DNA of 64,000 nucleotides from Beta vulgaris subsp. vulgaris (taxonomy: Eukaryota > Streptophyta > Magnoliopsida > Caryophyllales > Amaranthaceae): positions 28,332,117-28,396,116 of the forward strand of contig NC_079206.1 in NCBI RefSeq assembly GCF_026745355.1, given 5' to 3'. This document shows positions 12,069 through 23,234 of this stretch, in pieces; the first letter of the stretch is position 1, and each line of letters starts with the position of its first letter. Position numbers and translations under genes: made by a program. The notes under the pieces are model-generated. The model was not told the DNA's origin and did no database searches. It worked only from the letters and a program-made list of their open reading frames with translations.

Positions 12069-12077
12069 TATTATTTA

Positions 12078-12306
12078 CTCCCTCTGGTCTTTATTAGTTT
12101 CCCCGTGTTCTTTTTTTGGATGTTTCTTATTAGTTTACCCATTTCTTTAGTTTCTATTTTTGGAATGGGACCACTAAGTTTTCATGACACACATATTCAA
12201 CTTTGATATAAATTAATCTATTCTGTTTCTTTCTACGTCCCACAACATTATTTCTCCAGAAATTATGTGCAAAAGAAACAGATAAACTAATAAATAACAG
12301 AGCAAG
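12078..12306. mobile_element. Stowaway-like MITE, second family
   Basis: The left end CTCCCTCTGGTCTTTATTAG and the right end ACTAATAAATAACAGAGCAAG form imperfect inverted repeats flanked by TA. It lies only 9 bp from the preceding MITE. Confidence 0.78.
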
Positions 12307-12738
12307 TAGATAACAAGAGTGAGAATTGGAAGATCGTACTCATTAGAGGCTTATTACAATTGGTAGATTTGATTATGTTAGTGACTGTGTTGCATATGTT
12401 GTTGATCTAAGAGTGTTAAGACCCGATCGTAGAATTAGAAAAAGACTCTAATTACTCATCCCTTAATCCAAGTATTGTTGAAATGTATTGTATTGATTGA
12501 ATTTGTATAAGTATGGTGGACCGAACGAATGTCCACGATTTTTAATTATTTGATTTACATCCATATTTGATCTAGTTTATTTTATCTTAGTTATCATTCA
12601 TATAACAATCTTTTTCCTGAAATAGTTAGTTGAACATCAATTTATAGAAATCCTCTCCATGTCGGTCGACTGTATTTCCTAAGTCTCTATTCACAACAGA
12701 CACCGTGCACTTGCAGTATTACTTTTGAAGTCATCAAA

Positions 12739-12770
12739 TTTTTGCCGTCATTGCCTGGGAGACGGCTAGT
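12739..12770 (+). promoter_or_regulatory. Degenerate gypsy primer binding site
   Basis: TTTTTGCCGTCATTGCCTGG, followed by GAGACGGCTAG, resembles the Athila/Tat primer-site region (consensus of the type TGGCGCCGTTGCCGGGGA, Asp-tRNA-like) with several substitutions. It lies two bases after the proposed LTR end. Confidence 0.6.
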
Positions 12771-12834
12771 TTCCATAACTTTTGTTTAATTATTTAAACT
12801 ACTTCTACGTTCTCATTGGAACTTCAAGTTCCAA

Positions 12835-13235
12835 TTGAGGCGATCTTACTGCTTCTTTGTTACTTTTATGCCTAGGCCCAAAAGAACAAGTTCTTCAGTT
12901 CCAACTGATGCTAATCTTGCAAAAACCATCATGCAACTCAAAAAAGCAACAAAAGATGGAAAATCCAAGGAAGGCCCTTCAAAATTAAGCATGCCTAAGT
13001 CATTGAAATCTTACGGGGTAACTTCCCTTGATGGCTTTCCTATTGGCCCTGCTATGCCTACTATAGCTGAAACAGACTTTGAGATCACCACAAACTTAAT
13101 CCATATGATCGAGTAGAACCAATTTGGAGGGCATCCAACTGAAGACCTTCTAATCATTTATAATGGTTTTAGCAACTCGGTCATACCGTTAAGCACCAAG
13201 GTGTACACACACAATCGTGTTTCCTTATCGAGTAC
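12835..13235 (+). pseudogene. Ty3/gypsy (Athila/Tat-type) gag N-terminal fragment
   Basis: The ATG at 12868 (MPRPKRTSSSVPTDANLA) begins a basic N-terminus. Then comes ETDFEITTNLIHMIEQNQFGG (split by a TAG at 13114-13116) followed by HPTEDLL. The NQFGGHPTEDP-type motif is a hallmark of plant Athila/Tat gag. The sequence stops abruptly at about 13238 where an unrelated LTR-like block starts, so most of gag and all of pol are missing. Confidence 0.7.
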
Positions 13236-13238
13236 TCA

Positions 13239-14135
13239 ATGATGAAACATAACATCGTCCTAGTTGGTCTGGTCCAAAGACGAGCAATCAAACAAGCTAA
13301 TCCCAAAAGCGTTTCGAAAATATAAAATCTATTTATACAATCCAAATTTCAAACGCCTAACTAATTATTTCTAATACTAATTATATTTTTAATATATTAT
13401 TATTAATTATTTCCGATCATTAATTTTTAAAGGATAATTCAAAAATCTGTTTTTTATTCATAAATATAGCTGATTTTGGATTTCAAAAGATGAGATTTCA
13501 TCAAAGACAAAAAAGAATCTTAAAAAGCGATGAAAAACCCGCATCAATTCGCATTGCATCTGACGCAATCAATTGCGCACACGCAGAAACGATGTTGTAA
13601 GCAATTTTTAAAAACGCAAAGCTAGTGCACGAGACGCACATGCCATGTGGCTAGTGAATAACTTGTGCAGGCTATGCGCCTAGCGTGTGGCTATGCGCTT
13701 ATTACATGATCTCTGCACTAGACGCACAACTTCAGCTTATCTGGTTTGCGTCGTGTTCGGTTTCCATTGCCTATAAATAACTCTATTTTGTTCGAAGGTT
13801 GGGGAGACTTTATGAACTGGTAGAATACATTATTAACACATACAACTGCATATTCATACACACTCAAACTCATCTAACCTTTGAATTTCACATTTAGAGC
13901 TTCAAGATTGCTCCTCCTGTAGAATATAACACAAGACTTGGGCAATGAAGGGATAATTCATGAGGATCAATTCCAATATAATTATTTATGTACTAACAAT
14001 TTACTTTTCATGATGTAGATCATTAAAGGAATTAACGCGTTCTTGTATATTCTAATCTCTATTACTCTTTTTATTGTATATTTTACATATTATATTTATA
14101 TTTGCAGACAAATAAATGTGTCTCTCCATTTAACA
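13239..14135 (+). repeat. LTR-like block 1 (Tat/Ogre-like family)
   Basis: It begins ATGATGAAACATAACATCGTC and shares order and motifs with the following block: a GGTCxGxCC segment, AT-rich text around CGCCTAACTAATTATT, a GCGC-rich island (13540-13745), TATAAATA at 13772-13779, a GATTGCTCCTCC motif, and a TGATGTAGATC segment followed by TCTTGTATATTCTAATCT. The TATA box and downstream region look like a functional LTR promoter. Divergence from block 2 is high, so the two are probably independent insertions of one family. Confidence 0.55.
13772..13779 (+). promoter_or_regulatory. TATA box in LTR-like block 1
   Basis: TATAAATA lies about 130 bp before the GATTGCTCCTCC motif. The same relative position is occupied by TATAAATA at 14702 in block 2, which supports a promoter. 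Confidence 0.45.
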
Positions 14136-14138
14136 ACC

Positions 14139-15406
14139 AAATGATGAAACATATTGCGGTCTTAATTGGTCCGACCCAACGGGAGAGCAGTTCGGAGAGT
14201 CAGGCCCAAAACTGTTTTTAAAGCATAAAGCCTATTTATTTGCATTGTAGATCCAAAATCCCTATTTTAAAGCTCAGTTGATTATTCTTGATAATTAATT
14301 GTATTTTGAACCCACAAATTAAATATTTTGAGCAAAATCCTTTGAAACGCCCAATTAATTATTCATGATAATTAATTATATTTATTTATTATTTTAATAT
14401 TTTCAAAAATAAGTAAATATTTTCAAGGATATAATAAAGAAATAAGATTTTATCTCGTAAATAGTTGATTCCTAGATTTAAAGATATTATTTAATAAAGA
14501 TAGAAAAGAATAGTAGCAAACCGCATTGAACAAAAAAGGCTAGCCAGATTAATGTCGCGTCTGGCGCAAGTCGTGCGCTTATCGCATTGGCTGGAATGCG
14601 TTGGATGAACCAATATACGTCTGACATGTGCCATTGCGCGTCACGCAAAGCCGTGAGCGGCTATGTGAAGTTTTATTTCTTATCTTTTTTTAATATTTCT
14701 CTATAAATATGCTAAGGATTTCTGGATCTAGAAACACTTTTCATACACCGAATACCTACGATCCTTCAAGGTGAAAATACTCTTACACTTTCATATGTTT
14801 CTACTCAAACATAAAACACACATACTTTTGCTTTGATTAATCTTCTAAGTTTTCGTTGAAAGGCTTTACGATTGCTCCTCCCAAAGGTTGATTCCCTCAG
14901 ACCCATGTTATATCGATATATTCCTGAGGGTACTTAAATATTTCTTTCTAATTTATTCTAGTGAAGTTACTAACGATCTTTTCATAGTGTAGATCTTAAA
15001 TAAAAAAATATATTTCTTTTGTACATTCTAATCTACTCCTTCCTTATGTTTTCTTTACATGTTTTCATGATTGTTATGCTTATACTTTCATCATCGACAT
15101 GTTATCATTGCTAATCAAGACCTAAGAAATGTTCTAATATTAATCAGATAATCTGGACAATCTATTCGAAACGCAGTAATTTTGATTGCTTAAGAACATG
15201 CCACTAAAAAAGTAGTCTTTTTATGTGTTTAATCAACCAACTCAGACTAATATTTTTAGGGTGTTTGAAAATATTATCGATTTGTTCTTTTGCATAAACA
15301 TTGATATGAAACGATATCTAGTAAATGCCAGCAATGAGTGAACATGGTCCATGACCGTGTTCGTACCCTTACCTCCGAACTCAATTTTTGGTTCATGAGC
15401 ATTTAT
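14139..15406 (+). repeat. LTR-like block 2 (Tat/Ogre-like family), interrupted by CACTA
   Basis: It begins ATGATGAAACATATTGCGGTC and repeats the arrangement of block 1: GCGC-rich island at 14530-14670, TATAAATA at 14702-14709, GATTGCTCCTCCC near 14871, and TAGTGTAGATC followed by TTTGTACATTCTAATCT. Sequence continues to the CACTA insertion at 15407 and resumes at 17211. A TGGCGACTTCG motif at about 17309 resembles a Tat/Ogre primer-site start (TGGCGACTCC), so the LTR may end just before it. Confidence 0.5.
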
Positions 15407-15599
15407 CACTAGTGCAAAAAACCTCAAGTGTCACAAGCTAACTGATCTTGTTCTCACAAAAACGGATTAGTAAATTCAAATTTTTGGAACGCAAAAGTTT
15501 TGGGCCATTAACCTATTTGGTTTGGAGGAGAACCGAATTAGTTTAAAACTGATCCAGTTCTCCTTTAACCGGAGCAGTTTACAAGGCCCAAATTTTAAA

Positions 15600-15855
15600 A
15601 CCCTCTACTGCATGTCCGCATCTCATATAAAACGACCCTCAGTCTCCCAAACCCTAAATCCCCCCTCATCTCACCTCTTTCATCAGCCTCTCCTCTCCCA
15701 AACCCTAAACCACCCTCTCATCTCACCTCCCTCATCTGCCCCCTCTTTTCTTCCTTCTCTCATCTACCCCCATCTCCTCTTCCCTCTCTCATCAGCCCCC
15801 TCACACTTCCATCACCTAAAAAATCCCCGAATCCAAAGGATAACCCTCAATTAAA
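15600..15855 (+). other. Pyrimidine-rich stretch with two CCCTAAA words inside the CACTA element
   Basis: CT-rich imperfect repeats (CTCATCTCACCTCxxTCATC) with AAACCCTAAA at two places about 60 bp apart. It resembles a plant 5' UTR (telo-box plus CT repeats) and could be part of a captured promoter or leader. Confidence 0.4.
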
Positions 15856-15908
15856 AACGTGAAAACAAAGATCCATATTCGTTTATCCTCTCAATCGAAA
15901 ACGTGAAA

Positions 15909-16356
15909 ATGCAGGTTGGGCGAAGTGGTCGGAATTTTTGCTAGATCGATGAACCCATCATAAGAACTCAAAACCAAAACCTTAAAATTCCTCCATTTTT
16001 TAGAAATCAATTCAAGAGCTTCATCAGTAACAACCATCCTCTTCATCTTAAGCTCCATTAAAGCAGGAACATGGTAGAAAAATCAGCGATCATGGCAAAG
16101 CATGGCCCCTCAATATCAGGAACAAGATCAGAGTCAGCAAAATGAGGCTTTCCTTTTATAGTAACCGATCGAAGGTCTCTGAATCGCCTGATCACATTCG
16201 GAGGGCTCACGGCGTAGTAATTTCTGGTGAAGATCCCACGACGACACCATCTTTCAGTCTCATACCTAGTTTTGCAAACGAGTTAGACTAGGTTGAGGTC
16301 TGAGTGTGACTCAATGAAGGAGAGGACATGTTCGAGGACTTCATCTAGGAAGGAAG
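15909..16356 (-). pseudogene. Captured fragment of a TIR1/AFB auxin-receptor F-box gene
   Basis: Read on the minus strand from 16356, a translation gives the F-box and first leucine-rich repeats of the TIR1/AFB family: LDEVLEHVLSFIESHSDLN, LVCKTRYETERWCRR, YYAVSPPNVIRRFRDLRSV, IKGKPHFADSDLVPDI, then in another frame [17 protein letters not shown] and [13 protein letters not shown]. The family versions (CYAVSP, VIRRFP, GKPHFADFNLVPD, LKRMVVTD) are recognisable throughout. There is at least one in-frame stop (after NLV), a frameshift, and loss of the segment around the WGGY motif. It is antisense to the CACTA element as drawn here, with no introns visible. It cannot encode a functional receptor. 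Source gene identity (TIR1 versus AFB2/3) is not resolved. Confidence 0.82.
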
Positions 16357-17210
16357 ATGAAAATGGGAGGTGGTTTTTTGTGTAGGGAAATCTGGTTTCA
16401 TTGTGTTGGTTGTTGTAGATCTGGAGTTTTTAAGATCCACATCTACACCCACAAACTTCCAACCACTTTGCCCCACATGCTTCTTCTGTTTCTTGTGGTG
16501 ATGACGACGTTCGATGTACTTGGTTTTTTTAGGGTTTGTTCGTTTTAAAAAACTCGCCTCTTCAGATTTGGGTTTGATTAAAATAATGTTATGATTTTCT
16601 TCTTGATATTATTTATTTATATTTTCCTTTAAATTTTTATTTCGTGTAATTTCGTTTATACTTTTATTTTATTATGAATTCTTTTGAGTTTCAGTTTGAC
16701 AATTTTTTTGTTGATTTTCGCTTATAGGTATTATTTTTAGTTTGTAATTGTAATATTTTTATTTTTTGTAATCTCCTGAATTTCATTTCTTTGATGTTTT
16801 TTTTTTTTTTTGTAATTTTGTTGGTAATTATATTTTGTAATTTTGTATATTCTGTTTTTTAATGTTATTTCATTAAGTTTTGCTGTTAATTGTTAGCTTT
16901 GAATGTTGAAATTTGGAATGTTGTCAATTAAGCGTAATAAAATCAGTATTGATATATACTATTGTTTTTGTATCGATTAAGAATTAAAAAATGCAATTTT
17001 TTTTAATATCTGAGGGGCCTTCGGGTTTTGGGTGAAACTGGACCAGATACCCCATTAACTGATCCGATTTTCATGAAACCCGGATTAAATAATGGGGAAT
17101 TTGATCTGGTTTTCGACCAGAGCTGTTGACTTTTGTCAACCGCTCCAGACCAAAAATCGGATCGCTAAGACCTATTTTGACCAGAGCGGTTGAGCTTTTT
17201 TCCACTAGTG

Positions 17211-19225
17211 AATGAAGCTATGACGGAGAAATCTTCATTGGATAATTCGCTAAGATGTCTCTAAGTTTCAAAATATCAAATTAGGTTTATGATTTCCTAT
17301 AAAGACTTGTTGGCGACTTCGAAAACGTTTTTAAGTAAAACCTGAACAATGCAGTAGTCAAATACGCGGTCATACAACGTAGGCAAATAAAAATCACCTA
17401 CTATTTGGGCAATTCAGTGGGGGAGGATTTTAAAAAATTATTTTTTATAAATGAGTGGGTAAAACTTGAAAAATATTATTCATTCTCTTTTTATGCTTTA
17501 GAATGACGTATTGATTTGCATATACATGGCTACTGTTTGAAGCCACTATAAGAACAATCTTCCTTGCCTCATTAGCGCATGTTTATGTGTGACGCGACCC
17601 ATGGGGTGTTTGTGTTTTGTACTTCCAAAAGCCACTTGAGAGATAGTGTTGGATGTGATTCATAAGAAAACTCACCCAACCATGGCATTGTTCTCTTATT
17701 CCTGACTTGAGAACTGGAGTGCATATTACATGTTGCCACCTTTTTAATTAAAGGTACGAAGCGTGGGATAATCTCTTAGTCATGGACCCTTTTCAGCCTT
17801 AAACTAAACCTAACCATAGTTGAAACGTAAAACTAGATTTTTAGGTTGAGATTTTTTGCTTCCATGTCATATGACATTTGTTTGTGATTGCGATTTTTTG
17901 CATGTTTATAGTTTGTCAAAACATTGTTGTGTATTGCACCTAAAATTGCGTCTAAAAAGATTATCAAAATTGACCTAACCTTCGTCAAATTGACAAATTG
18001 CATGCCCGAAGGCAGTGCGCCAAATGCACCAAGCGCATGCTGTTGTGTGGCGCGCAATCTTTACGTCTCATGTTATTGCCAATTCGACAATCGTTTACGT
18101 CAATTATGTCTGTCAAAATTCCTTCATATGAGTCATGTATGTTCCGCATTCCAAAACCATAAAGAATTAACCAAAGCCTCGCCTAAATCGCCAAATATCA
18201 ATATGAGGAGCAGTGCGCCAAACCTAATAAGTTGCGCTTGACGCAAAGGCTGCGGGCCACTTGACGCAAAGGTTGCGGGCCACGCACAACTTTGTTGCTA
18301 GGCACGCATCTTATGTGTCTCATGTATTTGTCGATTTAGTTGTCGTAATGGTCAATTTTGTATTTGTTTTTCCGTCTACATTCATGTAGCGTCATGAACG
18401 TTCTTAGAGTCCTTTTGTCTAAAACGAATTTCACCTAATTCTGGAAGATAAAATCAAGGATTTTCCTTTTTTTTTTTTGAATTAGTATCATTATAGAGTC
18501 TCATTTAGGTGAACGATCATACTTAGGATAATCTTCCTTTTTATTTTATTTTATTTATCTCTTTTTTTGGAAAGTCGGATGTTTCTATCCTCGCAACAAA
18601 CTTATTCCATAAATCCCCCCCCCCCTTTTTTCCTTTTTTCAACAATTTTCCCTATTTTCTTTTTTTCAACAATTTCCCCTTATTTTCCATCCTTTTTCGT
18701 AAATCCATCTTTGATTTGTAATTTTTATTTTTGCCAAATCTCTATCCCATATCTCCGCAAATTAATATAACACCCCATAAGTCAATCTGATATCTTATTC
18801 GCACCACAAAATATATCTCATATCCTTATTACCACCACAAAATACATCCCATATCCTCACCATAAAAGTTATTTTCACAAAATAACAAATTCATTAACCC
18901 CTAATCATAAACTTATCCCATATCCCTACATCACAAATTCATAAATTCGCACTATGGGCAGAGTAGTCGTGTGACACGCAACCTTATTCGCCCCATACTA
19001 TTGTTAGTTTTGACATAATGTTAGTCATTCTGCCATTTTCAAAACATCCCCTTTTCCATTTCACTTCTTTCTTAATATATGTCCATCTTTTGGAGAGTCC
19101 TAAGTCGATGTGTCATTGTCAAATAGGAGAATTGAGAAGACATACTCGAGGGCTCGTGGTCGTGCAAGAAAACCTTGTTATGTTGATATAACGTAACTGA
19201 AGCAAGGGTCATTCTTGAAACAAAA
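17211..19225 (+). other. Decayed Tat/Ogre-like retroelement leader region
   Basis: No intact gene. It holds a TGGCGACTTCG primer-like motif (about 17309), a second GGGCAATTCAGTGGGGGAGG motif (about 17418), a GCGC-rich island at 18005-18310 with a tandemly duplicated ~23 bp unit (CTTGACGCAAAGGxTGCGGG), a C10 run near 18617 and short CCCATATC repeats at 18740-18930. It leads directly into the gag-like fragment at 19226, so it is probably the untranslated leader of that element. Confidence 0.5.
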
Positions 19226-19878
19226 ATGAGTGACGAAAAGGTGGTGGAACTGACTAGGATGATTGAGCGACTGACTAAGCACTTGGAAGTGGTCACTCTT
19301 CACTTGCATCAAGTTGAAACTTGTGAATCTACTGGACTTAATAAACAAATGGAAAATGTTGTTCGCAAGGTCACCGACAAGGATTCCTACTTTGAGGTGG
19401 ACAAGAGCAACAAAGTTGCCTGAAAAGTTCTCTACGACTTACTTTCCCAATTCAGACCTACTGACAATCCCAGTACCACTTGATGAATTTTAGGGCCACC
19501 ATGATCATTAAAAAAGTGGACCCAAAACTTTATCCAGCGGTATTCCCGATGTCATTAGAAGCAATCTGTTAGAGTTGGTTCTATTCACTAGACATTGCAA
19601 CTTGGGGTGATATCACTAGAGAGTTCATGAAACAATATGAACACAATAATGTAATCCAAACCTTTCTAAGGGAATTGGAAGTCCTTAATCAAGACAATAA
19701 GGAAGGATTCACCCCTACCTCCACCAGTTGAGAGAAAGGGCCACGCTCATGGTTCCCAAGCCTCCCAAGAATGAGCTAGTTCGCATTTCCATTGCCAATG
19801 TCTTGTCTGCATACAAGAACCATCTCAAATACTTAGGTATTGAAACTTTTGGGAAGCTCTACAATATAGGCATCCAAA
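19226..19878 (+). pseudogene. Ty3/gypsy gag fragment
   Basis: It opens MSDEKVVELTRMIERLTKHL, a coiled-coil-like N-terminus. After frame changes and stops it shows the retroelement capsid pattern: YFPNSDLLTIPVPL, then LRERATLMVPKPPKNELVRI and NVLSAYKNHLKYLGIETF followed by LYNIGIQI. The spacing matches plant Tat/Ogre-type gag. The frame is cut at 19878 by a poly(T) run that marks the tail of an inserted LINE. Confidence 0.68.
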
Positions 19879-20635
19879 TTTTTTTTTTGGCAATTCAAAA
19901 TTCTTATTGAAATCCAAAAAGTAGAAGGATAAAATACATCCTAACACCTAAGGTAAAAGCCCACAAGAGTCAAGTCCCCCCACCTTTTAGGAAGGGTTTG
20001 AGGATAACAGCTTCGAGGACCAGCACCTTCAACAAATACTCTGAACAGGCTCAGAGTAATACACCCCAAAGACTAGGAGTTAACAATAAACACCACAACA
20101 AGACAAACCAAAATTACATAAGAAGCATATGAACTAAGGACTGATGAACCCTAGCAACATTAAATATAATATTTTTTACTAACTGTTGAGCGATGAAGAG
20201 AGTATTATAAAAAAAATTCCTGTTTCTTTAAAGCCATATATGATGCACACTCTCTATGAAGAACATGTTGTGTAATTGAAACTTCTCTCCAGTATTTCTA
20301 CTAAATTTTGCAGCCATTTCAATCTCACTCCTTTGCAGCTAAACCTTGTTGAACAAAGCAGCCATAGACAAACTGTGCACATAGTAGCGCTATAGCTGCG
20401 TTGGAAGAATGGATGCTCTTGAGTTTCTCTATTAGTACTGCAAAAAACACAGGTCTGATCTACACATTTACCTCATTGAACTAATCTTAATTTGGTGGCA
20501 AGTCTTCCATGCAACATAATCCAAGTAATGAAGATAGCTTTTGGTGTAGTTTAACTCTTGCACAGAATTATTCTCTAAGAAACCTTAGTAACATCTCCGT
20601 TTAGGCTCTCGTACAACTTATTGATAGAGAATTTA
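19879..20635 (-). mobile_element. 5'-truncated LINE, inserted in the gypsy gag
   Basis: On the minus strand the 3' end is an A10 tract (T10 at 19879-19888 on plus). Upstream, broken translations give a zinc-binding RT C-terminus (a ETQEHxFFQ-type motif after a paired-Cys CVDQTCVFC-type motif) and FFIESVHHIW, typical of plant LINE ORF2 ends. Multiple stops make it a dead copy. The 5' limit near 20635 is approximate, where the LTR-like fragment begins. Confidence 0.65.
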
Positions 20636-20639
20636 TTAT

Positions 20640-21110
20640 TGACCACATTGTATTTTAAACCCATAAAACATTTTGAGCCCATTTAAAAGCCTAATTATTA
20701 ATTTATTATTTTCAATATATATTTTCAAATAAATGTAAATCAGTCTTTTATTCCGCAAAACTCAATCTTTAGATTTTAAGGGATAAAAAAATATTTTCTA
20801 AAACACGTGTAAGGAAAAAAGGCTAGCAAATGAGCTACACACAGGAGGTGTGCTAAGCACGCCACGTGCGCCCATCACATTGACCGAGTTGTGTCACGAC
20901 TTGCATCTGACACGTGGATTTGTGACTCACATAGAGTCCTGCGCCTAGCACACTTATCTATGTGAAACACATCTTTTCTTTTCTATATTTTTTAAGATTA
21001 GCGTACCACGTGTACAATTCATATTGGGCTTTCCGTGTCAGGCGCATCAATGTGTGCCTGACACAAAGATCTGCGCCTGACACGTGAGCCTGCACCTGGC
21101 GCACAGGGCG
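20640..21110 (+). repeat. LTR-like fragment of the same family as blocks 1 and 2
   Basis: It shares ACCCATAAAACATTTTGAGC, AGCCTAATTATTAATTTATT and GGCTAGC-type words with the blocks at 13239 and 14139, followed by a GCGC-rich island at 20830-21105. The fragment is cut at 21111 by a copia LTR. Confidence 0.5.
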
Positions 21111-22461
21111 TGTTGAGACCATATGGTTTTGATGATGACAAATTAAAGTAGTAACTAACAAGGTTTATAAGTTTTATGTGTGCAAGGTTCATGAATTAAT
21201 AATGGTGCTTTATAAAGATAATAAGTGAAGTTCTTAAGTTGGAACTCCAAGAGAAGAATGAAGTTCTTGAGTTGGAACTCCAAGAGAAGAAGAGCTTAGT
21301 TACATAGGGGTGTAATTAGCTTTCTTATGTAAGAAACAAAGATCATCATACGGTAAGAATTGAAACTATAGAGTTGTTCCTTTGAATAAAGGAACTCTTC
21401 CTATGAACTATGTTAGTGGAACTAGTATAGGAATCATGTGTCTAAAACGAGGAATTGAGTAAACATTGGTAAGGAGTACCTACAAAATTATAAGATAGTG
21501 TTTATCTATTCCTTTATAAGGAACTGATGAGCTGGCACTGTTAAGAAACTAACGAAATTAACGGAACTAGACGAGTATTATATGGTTCAACAGTTATAAT
21601 GTGTCAGTTGAATTGTTAAAGGCTAAAATTTAGGAAACTGTTTTTTGTTTGTTAAAAATCTGATTTTAAGAAAAATATTTTTAAAGGAAAGATTTTATCT
21701 TTATTGGAAATAGAATCCTTTTCCGTTTTTAGAGAAAAATATTTTAAAAGATATTATTTTGTTACAAGGATTTAATTTTGGTTTTATTAATCAAAATAAT
21801 GTTTGATTAAGTATCAGATTTAGGATTGTTGCATAAGTGATTGCTAAAATTAAGGAAGCAATATAATTCCATAACACACATTCACTAAGATCATAGAGAC
21901 CATGGGTAACAAAAGGAACGTGTTCCTTTAGTTGAGTAACGTCATAGGAAAATGGTTTGTCCACTAACAAATGAACTAAACCACATTCATTAAGCTTACT
22001 GCTATTTAAGACAAGCACTTAATTGAGTTCCAAGTGTGTCTGACAAAGATAATTAATCTACAAATGTATTACTTTGAGTATCACGTTTATTGAGTCAGTA
22101 CAACCAAAGTTCAAAGTTCCAAGTTTCATTATCATATGAGTTCATTGTTTCATTACTACTTTGTATCATTCTATTAATCAGTATTTTGAATTGAGAAGAA
22201 CTCTTATAGTTTGAGTTTGGGGAAGCGGTTTGAGTGAAATCCCGTAAAGTGTACGGCTTTGAGTGAAGCAAAGGAAGAAAAAGGAACTTCGAGAGGAACA
22301 ACAGTTAGTGGGAACTCTTGTTGGGACTTTGAGTTTGTAGAGGAACTCAAGGAGTGGCTAAGAGATAATAGCTTTGTAACAAAGGTGTTTTAGCCAATCA
22401 TAGTGAAAAAGTTGATTTTAAAATTCCTAATGGTCGAGGTTGTTTCTTCTTGTTAGGCCTA
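21111..22461 (+). repeat. Truncated copia LTR, same superfamily of LTRs as copia A
   Basis: It starts TGTTGAGACCATATGGTTTT, then GATGATGACAAA, like the starts of the LTRs at 8467 and 34310. Near its right end TGGTCGAGGTTGTTTCTTCT matches the copia A LTR (7260-7290 on the opposite strand). The last ~140 bp expected from copia A are missing. Instead TTAGGCCTAATATAAT runs straight into the AATAT satellite. It is rich in GGAAC words. No internal region follows, so this is a truncated or solo LTR. Confidence 0.8.
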
Positions 22462-22708
22462 ATATAATATAATATAATATAATATAATATAATATAATAT
22501 AATATAATATAATATAATATAATATAATATAATATAATATAATATAATATATTAATATAATATAATATAATATAATATAATATAATATAATATAATATAA
22601 TATAATATTATAATATAATATAATATATATAATATAATATATATATAATATAATATAATATAATATAATATAATATAATATAATATAATATAATATAATA
22701 TAATATAA
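22462..22708. repeat. (AATAT)n pentanucleotide satellite, part 1
   Basis: Near-perfect AATAT tandem array of about 247 bp with a few phase slips, starting from the copia LTR text CCTAATATAAT. Reading frames across it are repeat artefacts. Confidence 0.97.
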
Positions 22709-22710
22709 TA

Positions 22711-22968
22711 CTCCCTCTGTTTTTTTTTATCCTTCTCACTTTCCTATGCACGTCTCCCAATGCACTTCTTTGAACTTAGATATCTTTCATTATATATTTG
22801 TAAAAATTATAATGATTGAATATTAATAATGTACTAATTGAGACAAATCAAACAAGATCCCACATGACTATATTTTTTCTTATAGATTGAAAACAATTGA
22901 GAAGATTCTCTCTAAATATGAATAGTGCCAAGATTCCAAATGAGAAAGATAAAAAAAAACAGAGGGAG
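22711..22968. mobile_element. Stowaway-like MITE inside the AATAT satellite
   Basis: The ends CTCCCTCTGTTTTTTTTTAT and ACAGAGGGAG are inverted repeats, with TA on each side. It shares interior sequence with the MITE at 11823-12068 (for example TAAAAATTATAA, GATTGAATATTAATAAT and GAGAAGATTCTC). Confidence 0.9.
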
Positions 22969-22975
22969 TATAATA

Positions 22976-23234
22976 CTTCCTCCTTTTCTAAATAAGTGCA
23001 ACATTTCTTGTTTGCACGTTTGCCAATGCATTATTTTAACCATTAATATCTTCAATTATCAATAAGTAAAAATTATAAAAAGTTGATATTAAAAAAATTC
23101 ACATTCAGACGAATCTAACAAGATCCCACATGACTATGTTTTTCCTAAAATGTAAATCACCAAAGCTAATTAAAGTTTAAACTGTGAATAGTAAACACTA
23201 TGCAAATATTGCACTTATTTAGAAACGGAGGAAG
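22976..23234. mobile_element. Second Stowaway-like MITE in the satellite
   Basis: Left CTTCCTCCTTTTCTAAATAA and right TTATTTAGAAACGGAGGAAG form inverted repeats with TA flanks. It lies 7 bp from the preceding MITE, both in TA-rich repeat DNA. Interior words (ACCATTAATATCTTCAAT, AGACGAATCTAACAAGATCC) are shared with the MITE at 48487. Confidence 0.88.

Larger units (their letters stand above)
11053..12736 (+). repeat. Ty3/gypsy (Athila-like) 5' LTR, with two nested MITEs
   Basis: The right end (TCATCA at 12731-12736) is followed by a primer-site sequence resembling the Athila/Tat consensus, then by a gag start. The left end is estimated at the TGTGTGTATTG near 11055. The length without the two MITEs is about 1.2 kb. 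It contains a G12 run near 11513. The boundary at 11053 is approximate because no second LTR is available for comparison. Confidence 0.6.
15407..17210. mobile_element. Non-autonomous CACTA (En/Spm) element
   Basis: The left end is CACTAGTGCAAAAAACCTCA. The right end, inverted, is CACTAGTGGAAAAAAGCTCA. Subterminal motifs of the type GACCAGAGCGGTT cluster near the right end (17120-17190) and related CCGGAGCAG/CCAGTTCTCC words near the left (15555-15585), as CACTA transposase binding regions do. No transposase is encoded. The interior carries a fragment of an auxin-receptor gene. The 3 bp flanks (TAT left, AAT right) do not match well, so the target duplication has decayed or one end is off by a base. 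Confidence 0.88.

Noticed and set aside
15650..15715. Interstitial telomere repeat
   Set aside because: Only isolated CCCTAAA words, not a tandem array. Better read as telo-box motifs in a leader-like sequence.
16357..16548. Plus-strand 63-codon frame in the CACTA element
   Set aside because: Adjacent to, and antisense to, the captured F-box fragment; no recognised motif.
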